From Bolinopsis microptera (lineage: Eukaryota > Ctenophora > Tentaculata > Lobata > Bolinopsidae), in NCBI RefSeq assembly GCF_026151205.1, contig NC_087076.1, positions 4,673,902-4,737,901 of the forward strand: a DNA stretch of 64,000 bases, read 5' to 3'. Below, piece after piece: positions 42,853-54,900 of the stretch. The notes below the pieces were generated by a model, which made no database searches, was not told the origin of the DNA, and saw only the letters and a list, made by a program, of their open reading frames with translations. Within the stretch, counting starts at the first letter, position 1, and each line of letters begins with the position of its first letter. A program made the position numbers and the translations under genes.

Positions 42853-43358
42853 CCTTACAAGACATATTTATGGCGGCCTAATTTGCGACGACCAAAATTT
42901 TGGCGGTCCGAAAATATGGCGAAATTGAACAAAAACCGTCAAATTTCGGACGTCACAGAAAATAAGGGTATTTTTTATCATTTTTTGTGACAGTAAGCAG
43001 TAAGGAAATTTCTGAAATTCGGTAAAATCATGTTCAAACTTAGTCTGTATTAAGACTGTAAGACTTTCATGTTAGCACATACATGTATTTTAATGCAAAT
43101 TTAAACTGTATTGCTTGACATTCAATTCGTCATTGGTGTGGTGAAAATTTGTCTCAAGATGCCAGAATTTATTTATTTATTTTACTTGATATTACTTTTT
43201 AGAAACAAAATAAAGCAGTGAAGGCACAGTCATTGAAATAAGCTAAAAGATAATGCGACGGATTCTATTACGACGACCGAAATTTTGGCGGTCCGAAAAT
43301 ATGGCGAAATTTTCGGAAAACCGCCACATTTCGTACGTTATAAATATGTCTTGTAAGG
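42853..43358. mobile_element. 506-bp miniature transposon with TA target duplication
   Basis: The ends CCTTACAAGACATATTTAT and its reverse complement are perfect over 19 bp and flanked by TA on both sides, as in Tc1/mariner-type elements. Inside, a GACGACC..AAATTTTGGCGGTCCGAA block occurs near each end in the same orientation, so the subterminal parts are partly direct repeats. There is no coding capacity. Confidence 0.8.
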
Positions 43359-43887
43359 TATGGAAAATATTTTCTATGACGTTATCTTTCGATGTTATCC
43401 AGGCGATCCTCACAGTTCAGTCGTGAACTCCGGATGGCTTCACCACTTTTTATTTGTTGAACTCAACAGGACCATACCTATTGTTTATTCGTCAAACAAT
43501 AGATAATCATAGTTTCCTTTGTCCCGTATTTGTACCGGTCTCCCATCCCCTAGTTGTATTTCCCTTAATAGCAACCAATGATTACCCTGCAATTAGCGCT
43601 GAGTTGTTACCTGTTAGACCTGGAACGTAATCATTGGAACACGTACCATACCATCCTCTTCATCCACTCACAATCCTAATAATACGTCACATGATCATTG
43701 ATCACAGTGTTAGTCCGAACACTCTCATTTCTCAATGTCATGTTATCAAATGTTCTTTGTTTTAATATCTTTCCTATCTATCTAGATGGATCTCCTATTC
43801 GACTGTGATAAATGATAATCCGACCAGTCCCTCTACCTCAGCTTCTCCGTTAGTGAAGTAGTAGTAGTATACGTTAGTCGTATATAT

Positions 43888-43930
43888 AATAACCACATTC
43901 ATATATATTATATATATGAATGTGGTTATT
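43888..43930. repeat. Perfect 20-bp hairpin
   Basis: AATAACCACATTCATATATA is followed by TTA and its exact reverse complement, 184 bp before the phosphatase start codon. It could be promoter-proximal structure or a remnant of an element. Confidence 0.85.
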
Positions 43931-44113
43931 ATTAGCAGTTTCCTTCTCGACGCAATGCAAGGCGATAATATTATTTGTAGAATTAAGGTTCGCTTTTCTG
44001 TAACCTAGTGATTCAAATAAGCTTTTGGTAAATTAAAAGTTTTCTTTCAGTCGATTTTTTATAGTGCCGAAACAGGATTTAACTGATTTAAGATAATTTT
44101 ATTGTTTTAAGCA

Positions 44114-47100
44114 ATGCAATGGATGGTGCTGCTGTTAGTTGTCCTCAGCGTAGTTGCAGCTAGAGATAAGCGGGACATTGAACACACACCTCTTCACAAG
44201 AGGAATGCTCAGAATGCTCTGTTAGATGTCAGAGATACACATGTTTCTTTCTCTCATTCGGAATTTGCTTATGATGACTCTGTAAAGTAAGATCTGACTT
44301 TGACGTATTTTTAAGAGATGTTTTTGAAAGATCTTTGTATCCTAAATGACTTAAATTTTTAAATTCTTATCAAATATCATTCTTTATAGGACAAAAAACG
44401 TTTTGATCTATCTAAAAATATAATTTATTGCATTAATTGCACTGTCATACCATTACAGAGTGTATGCAAACACTTCAAAGATCACGAATGAGGAGGCAGT
44501 CGAGATAACATGGGAGAACCCTGCAGCTAGTCTGTTCGACATGATAGCTATTTACACTCCACCTTCAAGAGGTGTCAAGGTAACAAATTATACGGAATCT
44601 TGTACCTACCTGAACCAAACCTTGATTGAACTGTTTTACAAAAAAACCCAAAATCAAACTAAACTATATGGATTTAGGTCGTTTTCTAAAAATGTTCAGT
44701 TTGATGATTTCATCACCTTTTTCAGGATTATTTAGACTTCAGATACGTGTCAGACACCAAAGGATGGCAGAAACACCAGGGAGTGTTTCACGAGATCTTG
44801 TTCAACATGCGAGCTGATTATGAGATTCGTTACCTTGCTATAGGTTACCTGTCATCTACCTTTTATTATGTGTATTTCACGTTTCTGGAGACTATAATTT
44901 GTAATTAACTGATTTGTGCGGTCCCTACATAACAAAGTGCCCAACTAATATAAATCTGAAAGTAGAAATTTTGTCCTTCGTTAACTTCTGATCTGTTGTT
45001 TGTTCAAAACTTGCTTTACCTTTTATCTAGGAACGAAGTTGTGATTGAATTTTGTTCATAAAACATTTTACTCGTTCAGATAAACACCAAAAAGCGACTG
45101 TAAAAGCAAGTTTTAAGATCTCAGTCCCCGACAACGAACCAATGCATGGTCACATAGCAGTCACATCCAGACCTGGTGAAATAAGGGTCATGTGGGGCAG
45201 CGCTAAATCTGATAAACCCAGAGTCAAGGTCCGATATATTAGTAATATTATCCGTAATAATATGCCAATTTGATTTAGATTCATTAAATATTTCCCAAAA
45301 TTAAGGTTCTGTAGTTGAGACACTATCAATAGACTTGGATTGTGATGAAACATTGGCACATTTTTTGATAAATCAATTAAACAGACAAAACAAGCATGTA
45401 ACCACCTAATCGATATTACCAATGTCTATAATTAGGAATATATTTACCAACCACCTCCTCCAATTTAGTTCCTAATTTCCAACCCTCTCCCAGTTCTCCC
45501 AGTCACCTGACTTACAGAACCCAATGACAGCACTGGCAACCACCACCACCTACACTGCTGATGATCTGTGTGGGGCACGTGCTAATGTTACAGATCCTGT
45601 CATGTATCAAGATCCTGGCTTCTTCCACACTGCTCTTCTAACCGTTACTGCCGCTATTTTGTTGTGATTTTTATGTTGCTGTAATTATCTTATCTCCTTT
45701 TTGCGATAATACTAAAGGCTTACTGATCCAAAATCTGTATATTATGACGCAGTGAAACTATCGGACTACAATGTATGGGGACTTGCCACCCCATGGCAAC
45801 ATCAAAATATATTACTTCCTTTTACTTACTAAAATGTTTAGTAAATACCTAATTTTGGGATTATCTGCTAGGACCTAAAGCCAGGCGTCACATACTATTA
45901 CACATACGGAACTAACAAAGCTACAAGCAAGACTGCCTCCTTCGTTGGAGCACCCTATCCAGACGCCAAGGTATTTTGTTACTACATTACAATATAGTCT
46001 ACTTACTATTCATCATTACATTAACAATTTAACATACTGTGAAATTGAATGGAAATAAGATAATATATAGTAGCATCTCGAACTGGCAAAGTTTTAAAGA
46101 ATCTCCACCGCTCAGGTAGCAGTGACAAAGTTTATAGGATACGGAGATATGGGAGTCTACTACCCGCCCTACAATGGTGACAGCATGGGGGCAGCGGGTG
46201 TCACACGCAACCTCGAACAGGAAGCTGCTAAAGGTCTGGACTTCATCCTCCATTTCGGTGATCTCAGCTACGCGCGCGGGAGAGGCTACATCTGGGATCA
46301 GTTCATGACACAGATGACTAGTGTGTCGGAACAGGTTCCGTACATGGTGGGGGTCGGGAATCATGAGTACGATCACGTGAGCGGAGGAGAGAAGGATCCT
46401 AGTGGGGCGCCTGATAATGGGTTCCGTCCTCAGTGGGGGAATTATGGGAATGACGGAGGTGGCGAGTGTGGTGTACCCACCTCGCACAGGTAATTCCAGC
46501 ACTGACTACTTCTTTTCATTTATTTGTTATTATTTTTCTTTATTTTAATTCGGTATTCTTAAAAGCGAGTAAAATCTCAGGACATATAATATATTATATA
46601 CAAACCCATGCAACTGTGAATTATTATTTACAAACTACAATCTCATTACAACACAACTAATATTACGGGATCCGGATTATTTTCTTATAGGAGACTACAT
46701 CTGAATGCTTTCTTATGTCTGCTCCTGTCATGTCATACGATATTCTTGCCATAACATATAATATAATCGAAAATATAACTGTTTTCCCCACTCCTAGTGC
46801 CATACTCATTACTCAACTTATTCCACACTCTACAATGTCCACGAAGACTGCTATCCTGAAATCTAGATTACACTCGCGTAAATCGTTTAGATGAAGAATT
46901 CCTGTGAAGATGTCGATCACTCAAACTACCATAATTCGTCTCCGACAGATCCAAATACTGACGAGAGACGACCTCTATTTTCTCTAGACACTCCACTAAA
47001 GAGTGCCCAACTGCTGATTGATAAAATTTTTCTTTCTCGTCGATGGGAACTTGTAAGATCGACTCAAGTTGTTTATTTAAGAGGGAAAACGTGAGAGCAG

Positions 47101-50100
47101 CAGCAAAAGTAGCATCTTCAAGTGAGGTATCAGCTGAATCCCTCTTCTCATTCTTCTTCTCATTCTTCTTATCAGCCTGATTCCCTCGCATTTTCAACCC
47201 GATCGCAATAGAAGTTAAACCCACCAAAACTGATACCACCGATTTTTGAAACGAAAATCCCATGTGATTTTGAAGAATAGACATAAAGACAGAAGCTGCA
47301 CCACAACTGGTTACTCCTACAAGTAATGTCTGTCGAGCTAGAAGTGATTTATCTGATGTATCTTTTCTTTCTGGGTCTTTTTCAACGAGAACATCGCAAA
47401 TACTGTTCAGGGCCTCCCCAACTCCCGCCCCTACTTCTCTCAGTTCAGGCAGGGTTTGCTGGATCAGGGTTTTCAAGAAGGCTTCAAATGTAATCCCTTC
47501 ATCAGGATTTCCCCAGGATTCATCTGGATTTCCCCAGGATTTACTACGAATGATACTCTGCTGTGAAGAGTCGTTCAAGGCAGCTGATAGCTTAGTGAAC
47601 CTGTACTGTGCTTCTTCTATCATCTTCTGAATCCTTATCACACTCTCCATTGTGGCCTTCTTTTCAGTTTCTTGACGATTGTTCATTACAATCAGCTTTT
47701 CCAAGGCTCCGTCAAGGTTGTGATTTATTGTGATCAACGAGACTGAATCCGCCAGAAGTTTGATGATTCTTTTCACCCAGTAAAACCATCTCAACCCAAC
47801 CTGTACATACCCTTCACAGTCCGTGTCGTTCCCTAGCCAGTCTACTTTGAGTGTATCCGTACTTTCTTTATCCATTGTGAAGGATTACTGAATTTGAATT
47901 GGCTGTTTAATAATTTAAACTAATTTTACAGAAGTGATTTAATGTATGCTCGCTAGTACTACGCGTACGGTCCTTTCAGCTTATCTTTAGATTGAGCTGG
48001 CTTGCACAAAACAGAAGAATATGATATAAACAAATTTGCAAAAGTCAAGCTGCAAATTATACGGCGACAGTCTTGTTTTCGTTATAATTTATTCGTAGAG
48101 GAACCAAGAAAAGTAGAGGAAGTAAGAACCGTAAAGTAAGACTATTAACAGAACAACAAACGAATGTATCATAACAAAACGTGACACTAAGACAAACTTC
48201 ATTGATATAGATCTAGTTAACTCAATCAGGTTTGTACATGGAATTTGGAAAAATGGCAAAGGGTAAGTTTGACTGATACTTCCACTGACCGTATTTTCAT
48301 ACATTAGCTATCAGACAAATTGAAAAATCCTGTAACACAGCCGAAATATCTTAGAAGATGCGATAACTCCAATAACTCAGCAATGATCGGAATTTCAAAA
48401 TGCTGAAGGACTGGTAACTCGTATGAATACCTTGATGTTGAGCTATTTTTAACCATCTCGTCCCCTGGTTGTACGTGTAATATAGTAGGGGGGAGACAGT
48501 GTATTGTAGGTGATTTTACGTAGATAAAGATAGACGATGGAATGTAAGCCACACCCTACATTCCTCCCTCCCTCAGATACATAGCGCCTGATAACGGTAA
48601 CGGAGTGTTCTGGTACAGTTTCAACTACGGACTAGTTCACGTGGTGATGTTCAGTAGTGAGCACGACTTCAGACCTGACAGTAGACAGGTTAGTATTCAT
48701 TGTAATCTTGTAAATATTTTGTAGATAGTCTCTTAATATCTTGAGATTGTAAATACTTTGTAAATATCTCGTTATAGGAAGATCTTATAAACATTTTGTT
48801 ACTGTCCAGGGAATATCTTGGGACCATCTTTCAAACATCAAGCTAAAATGTTGTGAACAGCTGTAGGTTGCTTGAATTAGGGTGGCATCAGATGACAAGC
48901 ACACGTGTCACGTGTGTAATCTAATTAGGCTCATGGACACGATAAGTAAATAAATCGTGTAAAACAGACAGTTCCAGAATAAGTAATACTAAGTTAAATC
49001 GAATTTGGTATCAAGGTCAAAACTCGAAACCATGTGATTTTAAATTATATTATCTGTTTGCTAGAAGTCGGTGACACGGTCTGAAAGCATTCTCTGGAAT
49101 GAAATTAAAAACTTCCTTTACAACCTCGTGATGGCAGATAGTAAGTAAGCAGTTGTGTTTGTGCTTTATCAAATAAAGAAGTAACCAATAAAACTTCCCA
49201 GTACCTGTGGCTGGAAAAGGACCTGAAGTCAGTTGACAGAAATAAGCACCCTTGGGTTGTAGTCACTTCTCATCGACCTCTTTATACTAGCCAGGTAATC
49301 TTCTTCTTAATTTGAGTACTAATCAGTACCCCATCAGTCGTTAGGTACCCCATTAAGTTGGAAGTCAATCAATGCCTCAGCTTAATAGAGCAAAATGATT
49401 TATTTGTTCTAGGACAGATAATCGAATAAAGGAGCTATTTAGGGTATTAATATTGATCGCTATAGTTTGTCAGTTTGACAATAGTAACATAACAATCATA
49501 ATAGCTCGTTCTAAGGCACTTTGCCAAGATATACAGGTAAGTATGGGAGGCAGCACAATCGTACATATTGTTGTTAACGTTACACAACACAGATACTTGA
49601 TATACTTTTTTGTAGTTTGTTCTACTTCCTTCTTATTGACATTGTATCAGTGCTTTTACGTACTGTATGTCACCAGACACCAGCTTGATATTAAAATTTG
49701 TATTCAACTTTCTTTAGTTTATCTTCTCAGTTCTCAATGAGTCATGTCAGTCAAAAAATATTTCTCAGGACCAAAATGGGGACCATGTTGTTGGGCTTCA
49801 CATGATAATGGCACTTGAAGAGCTTTTTTACACTTACAAAGTCAACATTCACCTCTCTGGTCATTATCACAGGTCAAATTAGTTTCTCAAATTATGAGTC
49901 ATTAATAATGAGTTATTATATTCTTAAACTTACTCATGATTTCTCGTTTCCAGGAGCAAAATGGGGACCATATTGTGGGGCTACACATGAAATTGGCGTT
50001 AGAGGAACTTTTCTATAATTACCAAGTTAACCTGCATATGGCGGGACATCTACACAGGTTTTTTAGTTCATATTGGCAGGATTCGAAGCTTTTTGACATT

Positions 50101-51362
50101 GTCGGCATTTTTAATTTGTTGTGGCAAAATTTTCAAAATACTTAAATGTAGCACGCAGTACATACTGTCAATTATTTATCTTTGTAAATTTTCACGTACG
50201 TGCTGAAACGCGCGCATTTTGATTTAACAAACGCAAATGTCACAACAAAAACAAACTCCATCCGATCCTTTTTAACATAGTTAAATTCTAGTTACGAGAG
50301 AACTTGCCCGGTGGTTGCTGGAGACTGTGTAGCCCCTGGTCATGGTACTGTTTACGTTATTAACGGAGCTGCTGGAAAGTTCCTTGATGCCCAAAACTAC
50401 GATCAATATTCATGGTAATTACCCTTCAAATTGTGATTAATAAGCTAATTAGAATAATTATCTTCAGCTACGAGAGCACGTGCGCAGTGGTGAGTGGCGA
50501 TTGTGTTAAGCCCGGAACTGGAACTGTTTATATAGTTGTGGGCACTTCTGGTCATTCTCTTGAACAGCAAGCTTACAGGCCGTATTCTTGGTGAGCGTCA
50601 GTTTGTCGCCAATCATGTGTTATTTGAATGCAATATTTACAGTACCCAAAAGTCAAATGATAATTTGTCGTCCTATTTTGATTATTAAAACCTAGTCAAT
50701 TTAAAAGTTGATCGAAATTCGATTGTTGGCACTAAAATCCCTGATTTAAAGTGGTTTTTCAAATTATCGTCTATCAGTTTACGTGTCTATTTTATCACAC
50801 TTCTACTTATCGCACACTCTCAAGTATTCTCTGTTTCAGGTCAAAGTATCATAACTGTGAAAAGTTCGGATACCAACGCATGACAGCTAATACAACTCAC
50901 ATGCATGTAGAATTCGTTACGGTAAGTCAAACTTAATTGAGCTTCTAAATATAATTTGCTGCTCAACAAATCCTGGTTCAAAACTTGAGACTTTATAATA
51001 TGCCACTTTCCTGGACCTAACTATCAGCTCCACAGTCGTCTTTTTATAATTTAAACTAGTTAGCAAAGAAATGGGTCCTATCTTGATTCTTGCAGTATAT
51101 ACTGTAATAACTTCTGTATATCAGTTCATATCCAGGATATACCAATTGGTTAAATCTTAAGTACTCAAGTACGAACTCAAGTACGAACTCAAGTACGTAC
51201 TCAAGTATGTACTCAAGTATGTACCGTTAAGTAAGGTTCGGAGTAGTAGACAAGCGATGTCAATATTATTCCACTTAGGCACCGAACCAAGAAGTGCTGG
51301 ACAACATAACAATCCCAGTCTGGGACGAGAGTGCTACAAAACGGGAATTCAAGAGACGATGA
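44114..51362 (+). CDS. Secreted purple acid phosphatase of the high-molecular-weight (plant/ACP7) type with two duplicated exon pairs
   Basis: Exons: 44114-44286, 44459-44579, 44726-44843, 45080-45228, 45494-45643, 45872-45970, 46116-46489, 48577-48688, 49202-49294, one of 49769-49872/49954-50057, one of 50292-50414/50468-50590, 50840-50921, 51279-51362. All are in phase; each form is 593 aa. A signal peptide (MVLLLVVLSVVAA) leads into an N-terminal fibronectin-like part, then the metallophosphatase domain. All five PAP motifs are seen: GDMG (Asp281), GDLSY (Asp319, Tyr322), GNHE (352-355), TSHRP (His456) and GHxHSYE (His495, His497). These bind the two-metal (Fe-Fe/Zn/Mn) centre that hydrolyses phosphomonoesters. 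The acceptor of exon 5 could also be 9 nt further on. A 335-aa gene sits in the 2.1 kb intron on the other strand. Confidence 0.92.
45749..45807 (+). repeat. 59-bp dispersed repeat, copy 2
   Basis: Partner of 41847-41905, here within the intron between phosphatase exons 5 and 6. Confidence 0.85.
46868..47875 (-). CDS. Unrecognised intronless 335-aa protein nested in a phosphatase intron
   Basis: One open frame from ATG to stop, far longer than chance in this A+T-rich sequence. I recognise no family. The N-terminal half is predicted helical and charged (NNRQETEKKATMESV, RIQKMIEEAQYRF). A perfect seven-residue duplication (SWGNPDE twice) follows near residue 115. Two hydrophobic segments are TLLVGVTSCGAASVFMSIL and SVVSVLVGLTSIAIGLKM, around 184-230, separated by a short polar turn: a possible membrane hairpin. 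A Lys/Glu-rich linker (DKKNEKKNEKRD) and a second helical stretch end the protein. No signal peptide. It lies wholly inside the intron between 46489 and 48577, antisense to the phosphatase. An intronless body could mean a retrocopy. Confidence 0.7.
   Translation of the reverse strand: MDKESTDTLKVDWLGNDTDCEGYVQVGLRWFYWVKRIIKLLADSVSLITINHNLDGALEKLIVMNNRQETEKKATMESVIRIQKMIEEAQYRFTKLSAALNDSSQQSIIRSKSWGNPDESWGNPDEGITFEAFLKTLIQQTLPELREVGAGVGEALNSICDVLVEKDPERKDTSDKSLLARQTLLVGVTSCGAASVFMSILQNHMGFSFQKSVVSVLVGLTSIAIGLKMRGNQADKKNEKKNEKRDSADTSLEDATFAAALTFSLLNKQLESILQVPIDEKEKFYQSAVGHSLVECLEKIEVVSRQYLDLSETNYGSLSDRHLHRNSSSKRFTRV
49769..50057 (+). other. Duplicated exon pair A of the phosphatase (GHxH metal-ligand exon)
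   Basis: Exons 49769-49872 and 49954-50057 are both 104 nt with the same entry and exit phases. They encode DQNGDHVVGLHM...SGHYH and EQNGDHIVGLHM...AGHLH. Each brings its own two metal-binding histidines. Including both would shift the frame (208 nt is not a multiple of three), so only one can be used per mRNA. Confidence 0.9.
50292..50590 (+). other. Duplicated exon pair B of the phosphatase
   Basis: Exons 50292-50414 and 50468-50590 are both 123 nt with identical phases. They encode YERTCPVVAGDC...YDQYSW and YESTCAVVSGDC...YRPYSW. The introduced differences cluster in the loop following the GHxH motif (for example HGTVYVINGAAG versus TGTVYIVVGTSG). Including both would keep the frame but duplicate a core segment, so they are most likely alternatives. 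Confidence 0.88.
51163..51222. repeat. 12-bp minisatellite, five units
   Basis: Five ACTCAAGTAYGW-type units in the last intron of the phosphatase gene. Confidence 0.9.
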
Positions 51363-51972
51363 TAACGGACTTAGGACATCAGCAGTTTCGCCTTAAATCA
51401 CCTTCATGTTTTGTTACGTTCTGCTAATTTCGTTGGCTGATATTTATTTTTATAGATTTTGTTTCTTGTAAATATTTACCCATTTTGTTATTCCTGGCCC
51501 TTCAGTCCGTACTTTTTCAGAATTGAAAACTAATTTTATTTAACTACCGTGACCGTGTTATGTTTAGGATAAAGAAAATTCTTCTTTAAGATGTAATCGT
51601 TAAATTGATACTGTTCGAAAATTCTGTCAGCAATACAGCGTATATGTGAGATTTATCGATCAATCTTTTTTAAAATTCAATACTGATTGCTAGCAGAATT
51701 TTCTTTTTATGACAAATCACAGAAATGATAAAACAAAAATAACAAATGTCAAGCTTTTTTGCGAACACTGAACATGGCGTGTATAATGTATTGATATGAA
51801 AAATACTGTTTTATATGATTCTAATTATTTGTAAGAAATGTGGTTATAACAATCAACTGTTTTCACTTAGTTCTGTAATCAATAAATTAATTAATCTGCA
51901 AAGTTTTAAAGATTTACAAAACGTATTTATAAAACGTCCTCAATAATAGATAAGTCGATCCGTCAAGTGATT

Positions 51973-54900
51973 TCAAACTAAAACAGTGGATAGCCTGCTC
52001 TGCTCTTCGTAGAATTCTGATATCTTATCGTACACCTGAAAAACATACTGATCACAATCATTGGCCTACATTTTAAAATTTAGGGCATTTATTTATAATT
52101 TGCAAGATAATTGATATCAAAACCTTGGGAGTCTGAAACGAGTTAAAACTTTCGTACTCCTTAATTTTCATTCCTACTCACTACTTACCTGGGGACCCCA
52201 GGCTGTTATGTTCATAAACATAATAAAGATTCGGCGGAATGACAGGCTGAGCGCCGCCCAGTAAACGCACTACATGCTATAAAAAGTATTTCATTGAAAG
52301 AGAAACCCTACCTCGCTAGATTCCACAGTGAAATCACATTGGAGGCAGAACTGAGAAAGTTGTAAGAAGTTCAGCAGACTCTTATCATCTACGTCACACA
52401 GTAATTCGTGTCTGTTTACAAGAAACGCTGAAAGATCAGATCCCCATTTCTTCACTTTTTCTGCCTGTAATTGATAATGAAGTTATTGATGGAAGAATCT
52501 TTAAATTATCGGAGTGTAAAGTGTAGGGGTTTGATTTATTATACTATAATCACATTTTGGAACATTTAACATTGTCAAGCATCAAGTTCTTCCTACCATT
52601 TCTTCTATCCTCTCGACCAAGGTTGAATCAAAGTAGAGTTCAGCTACTATCTGAAAATATGGAAATCGTGAAAGCTTCCTATTTAAATCTAATTCGTAGA
52701 GAAGAAAGCTGGTCATGGAACACCGACCAATTTGTCACAATTGTTTTCTATCGAAGCGCTCACGTACGCGCGATTGAAAAGCATGTGCTTTAAATCCGCG
52801 CTAAATAATCAAAATTATTAGGAAGAACTACTCCGCGTGTTCCATAACCACCACCATGTGTGTGACCGATTTTGTGGCAAAAATGATTAAAGTCTGATTA
52901 TTTAAACAGCTCCAAATTGTGCAGCATACCATTCCAAGACCGTGAATATCTTCGATGTAATTAAATTCCAGATTATCACCACCACTGTGACCGAAATCTC
53001 CGATTTTGCATTGGTAGTGTCGATCGAGGAATATGTTCTGACTGAAAATAATATCCCACCATAATTATTAAAATTATGTTCAATCCAATGAGAAGGCGTG
53101 ATGATAAATACTAAATAGGGCATAAAAACCATCAAAACAACGAGCCCGTTCATTTATCGAAAAAATTCAAAGCATGAAGCTGGGAGAAAGACCCAGGAAT
53201 TTAATCTCTGTAAGCGAGGACCACATACCTTGAAATATTTAGGTGGGCAGTTTGGAATTTAGAGTGAAGTTCGAAGACAGCAGTAGCGATATCGTACACT
53301 ATTTGCACTCGGGCCGCCCAATTCAACTTCGGTAATTTGTGCTGAATCAAATTAGTGTTTTCAACAGTGCGAAAACATGATAAAAGATATTTTAAAACAT
53401 GATCTCTCTGTTTTTCTAGAAGAAGTACTTTCATCTGGATTAAGCTAGCATTCGTAGGAATGCGAGCAAAAGTGCAAAGACTTAATGGGACAACTAATTC
53501 AATTTGTCCAACTTATAGAGATAAGAAACCTAAAAGCGTTAAATTTTCACAAATTTGCATACAACAATATCATTCACTCATTGCAGTCATTGGTGATCTC
53601 GTTCTTTATCAAGACAAAATAACAGAATTACAGATAAAAGTGACGAAATGGGCCGATAAGAGCACGTACATTTGCTGCAATAAGTGAGTTGAGAGGTCCA
53701 AAGTTGATGTGCTCGTAGACCAACACCAGGTGTTTTGTATCGCAGCTGTATCGGAGAAGGTTGGATATCCCCTGGATAGGACAGTTCTTTCTCATCTCTA
53801 TCTGGTGGATGAAAAACGCTTCGTTTCCTCGGAACTGAAGATGATAAATGTATTGTAAAGAAAAAATACGTTATTACTTCCAATTGGATTTCTGGGCGTC
53901 AGGTAGTTGGATTGTTTTAGTTTTTAGATTCTGAAATTATGTGAGATGAGACCTGTAGTAATACAGTGAACATCTTGATTCTTGAGATTGGAACAATGCC
54001 GTGACACAGCTGGTGTTTGAAAACAAAGAACCAAAATTAAGAACTTAATTCTTTTGTTCGCTCCTTAATATTAGCTATTTATAAAGCTTAATTATGTGTA
54101 TGGTACTACACAGCACTGACCACTGACGAAACTCTTTGACATTAATTCTTCATTACGCTTAATAAGGTATTTCTTGCTATATTTTATTCTTGTATTTAAC
54201 ATCGACAATAAAAACTGCAATAATAAGCAATATCTCCTTTACTAGAACCCTATCATGCAAGCTTACTGCCTAGTGCTTACCAATTCTTTGTACATTTTGA
54301 GTACTTTTGAAGCTGGCTTGTAACACAGTATTATACATGTATAACCGAGAAGATAGTGTTTCGTCAAGGAATCAAGTATGCCCATATTTGGCTTGGTGAT
54401 CGACTGTTCATATTGTAATCCAGTGTTACAAGCTCCTTGTAATGTGTGATGAGGCTATCTAACGTGTAAGAAATGCTACTGATGTGGCTATTCTGTGATT
54501 AAATACATTTTGTTGATTATAATGTTATGATTGCATAATTTATTGAAACTTTATTTTATTTCAGTATTATGTGATGGGATGGGAGGGTTTTGACCAGGTG
54601 TAGCCAGTCCACGCCCTGGCTCCATAATATAATGACTTTGTTTCACTTCTACATGAAAAGGTCGAATACATCCAACGTGTATGAAACGCGGAGAACTCGA
54701 ATATGAGTCATATTATGTGACACTTAAGTTGTTATTGGCTTCCTTAATACATGAAGCCAGTACTTCTTATGCTACGTGTTATAATATAAAAGTGCCCACT
54801 CAAATAGTGCAAGTTTTGAGCAAACTGCAAGTTTTGATAAAACATAAAATAATAATTACATAGATTAGCTAATAAAGTAACGTACTAACTTCTTGATATA

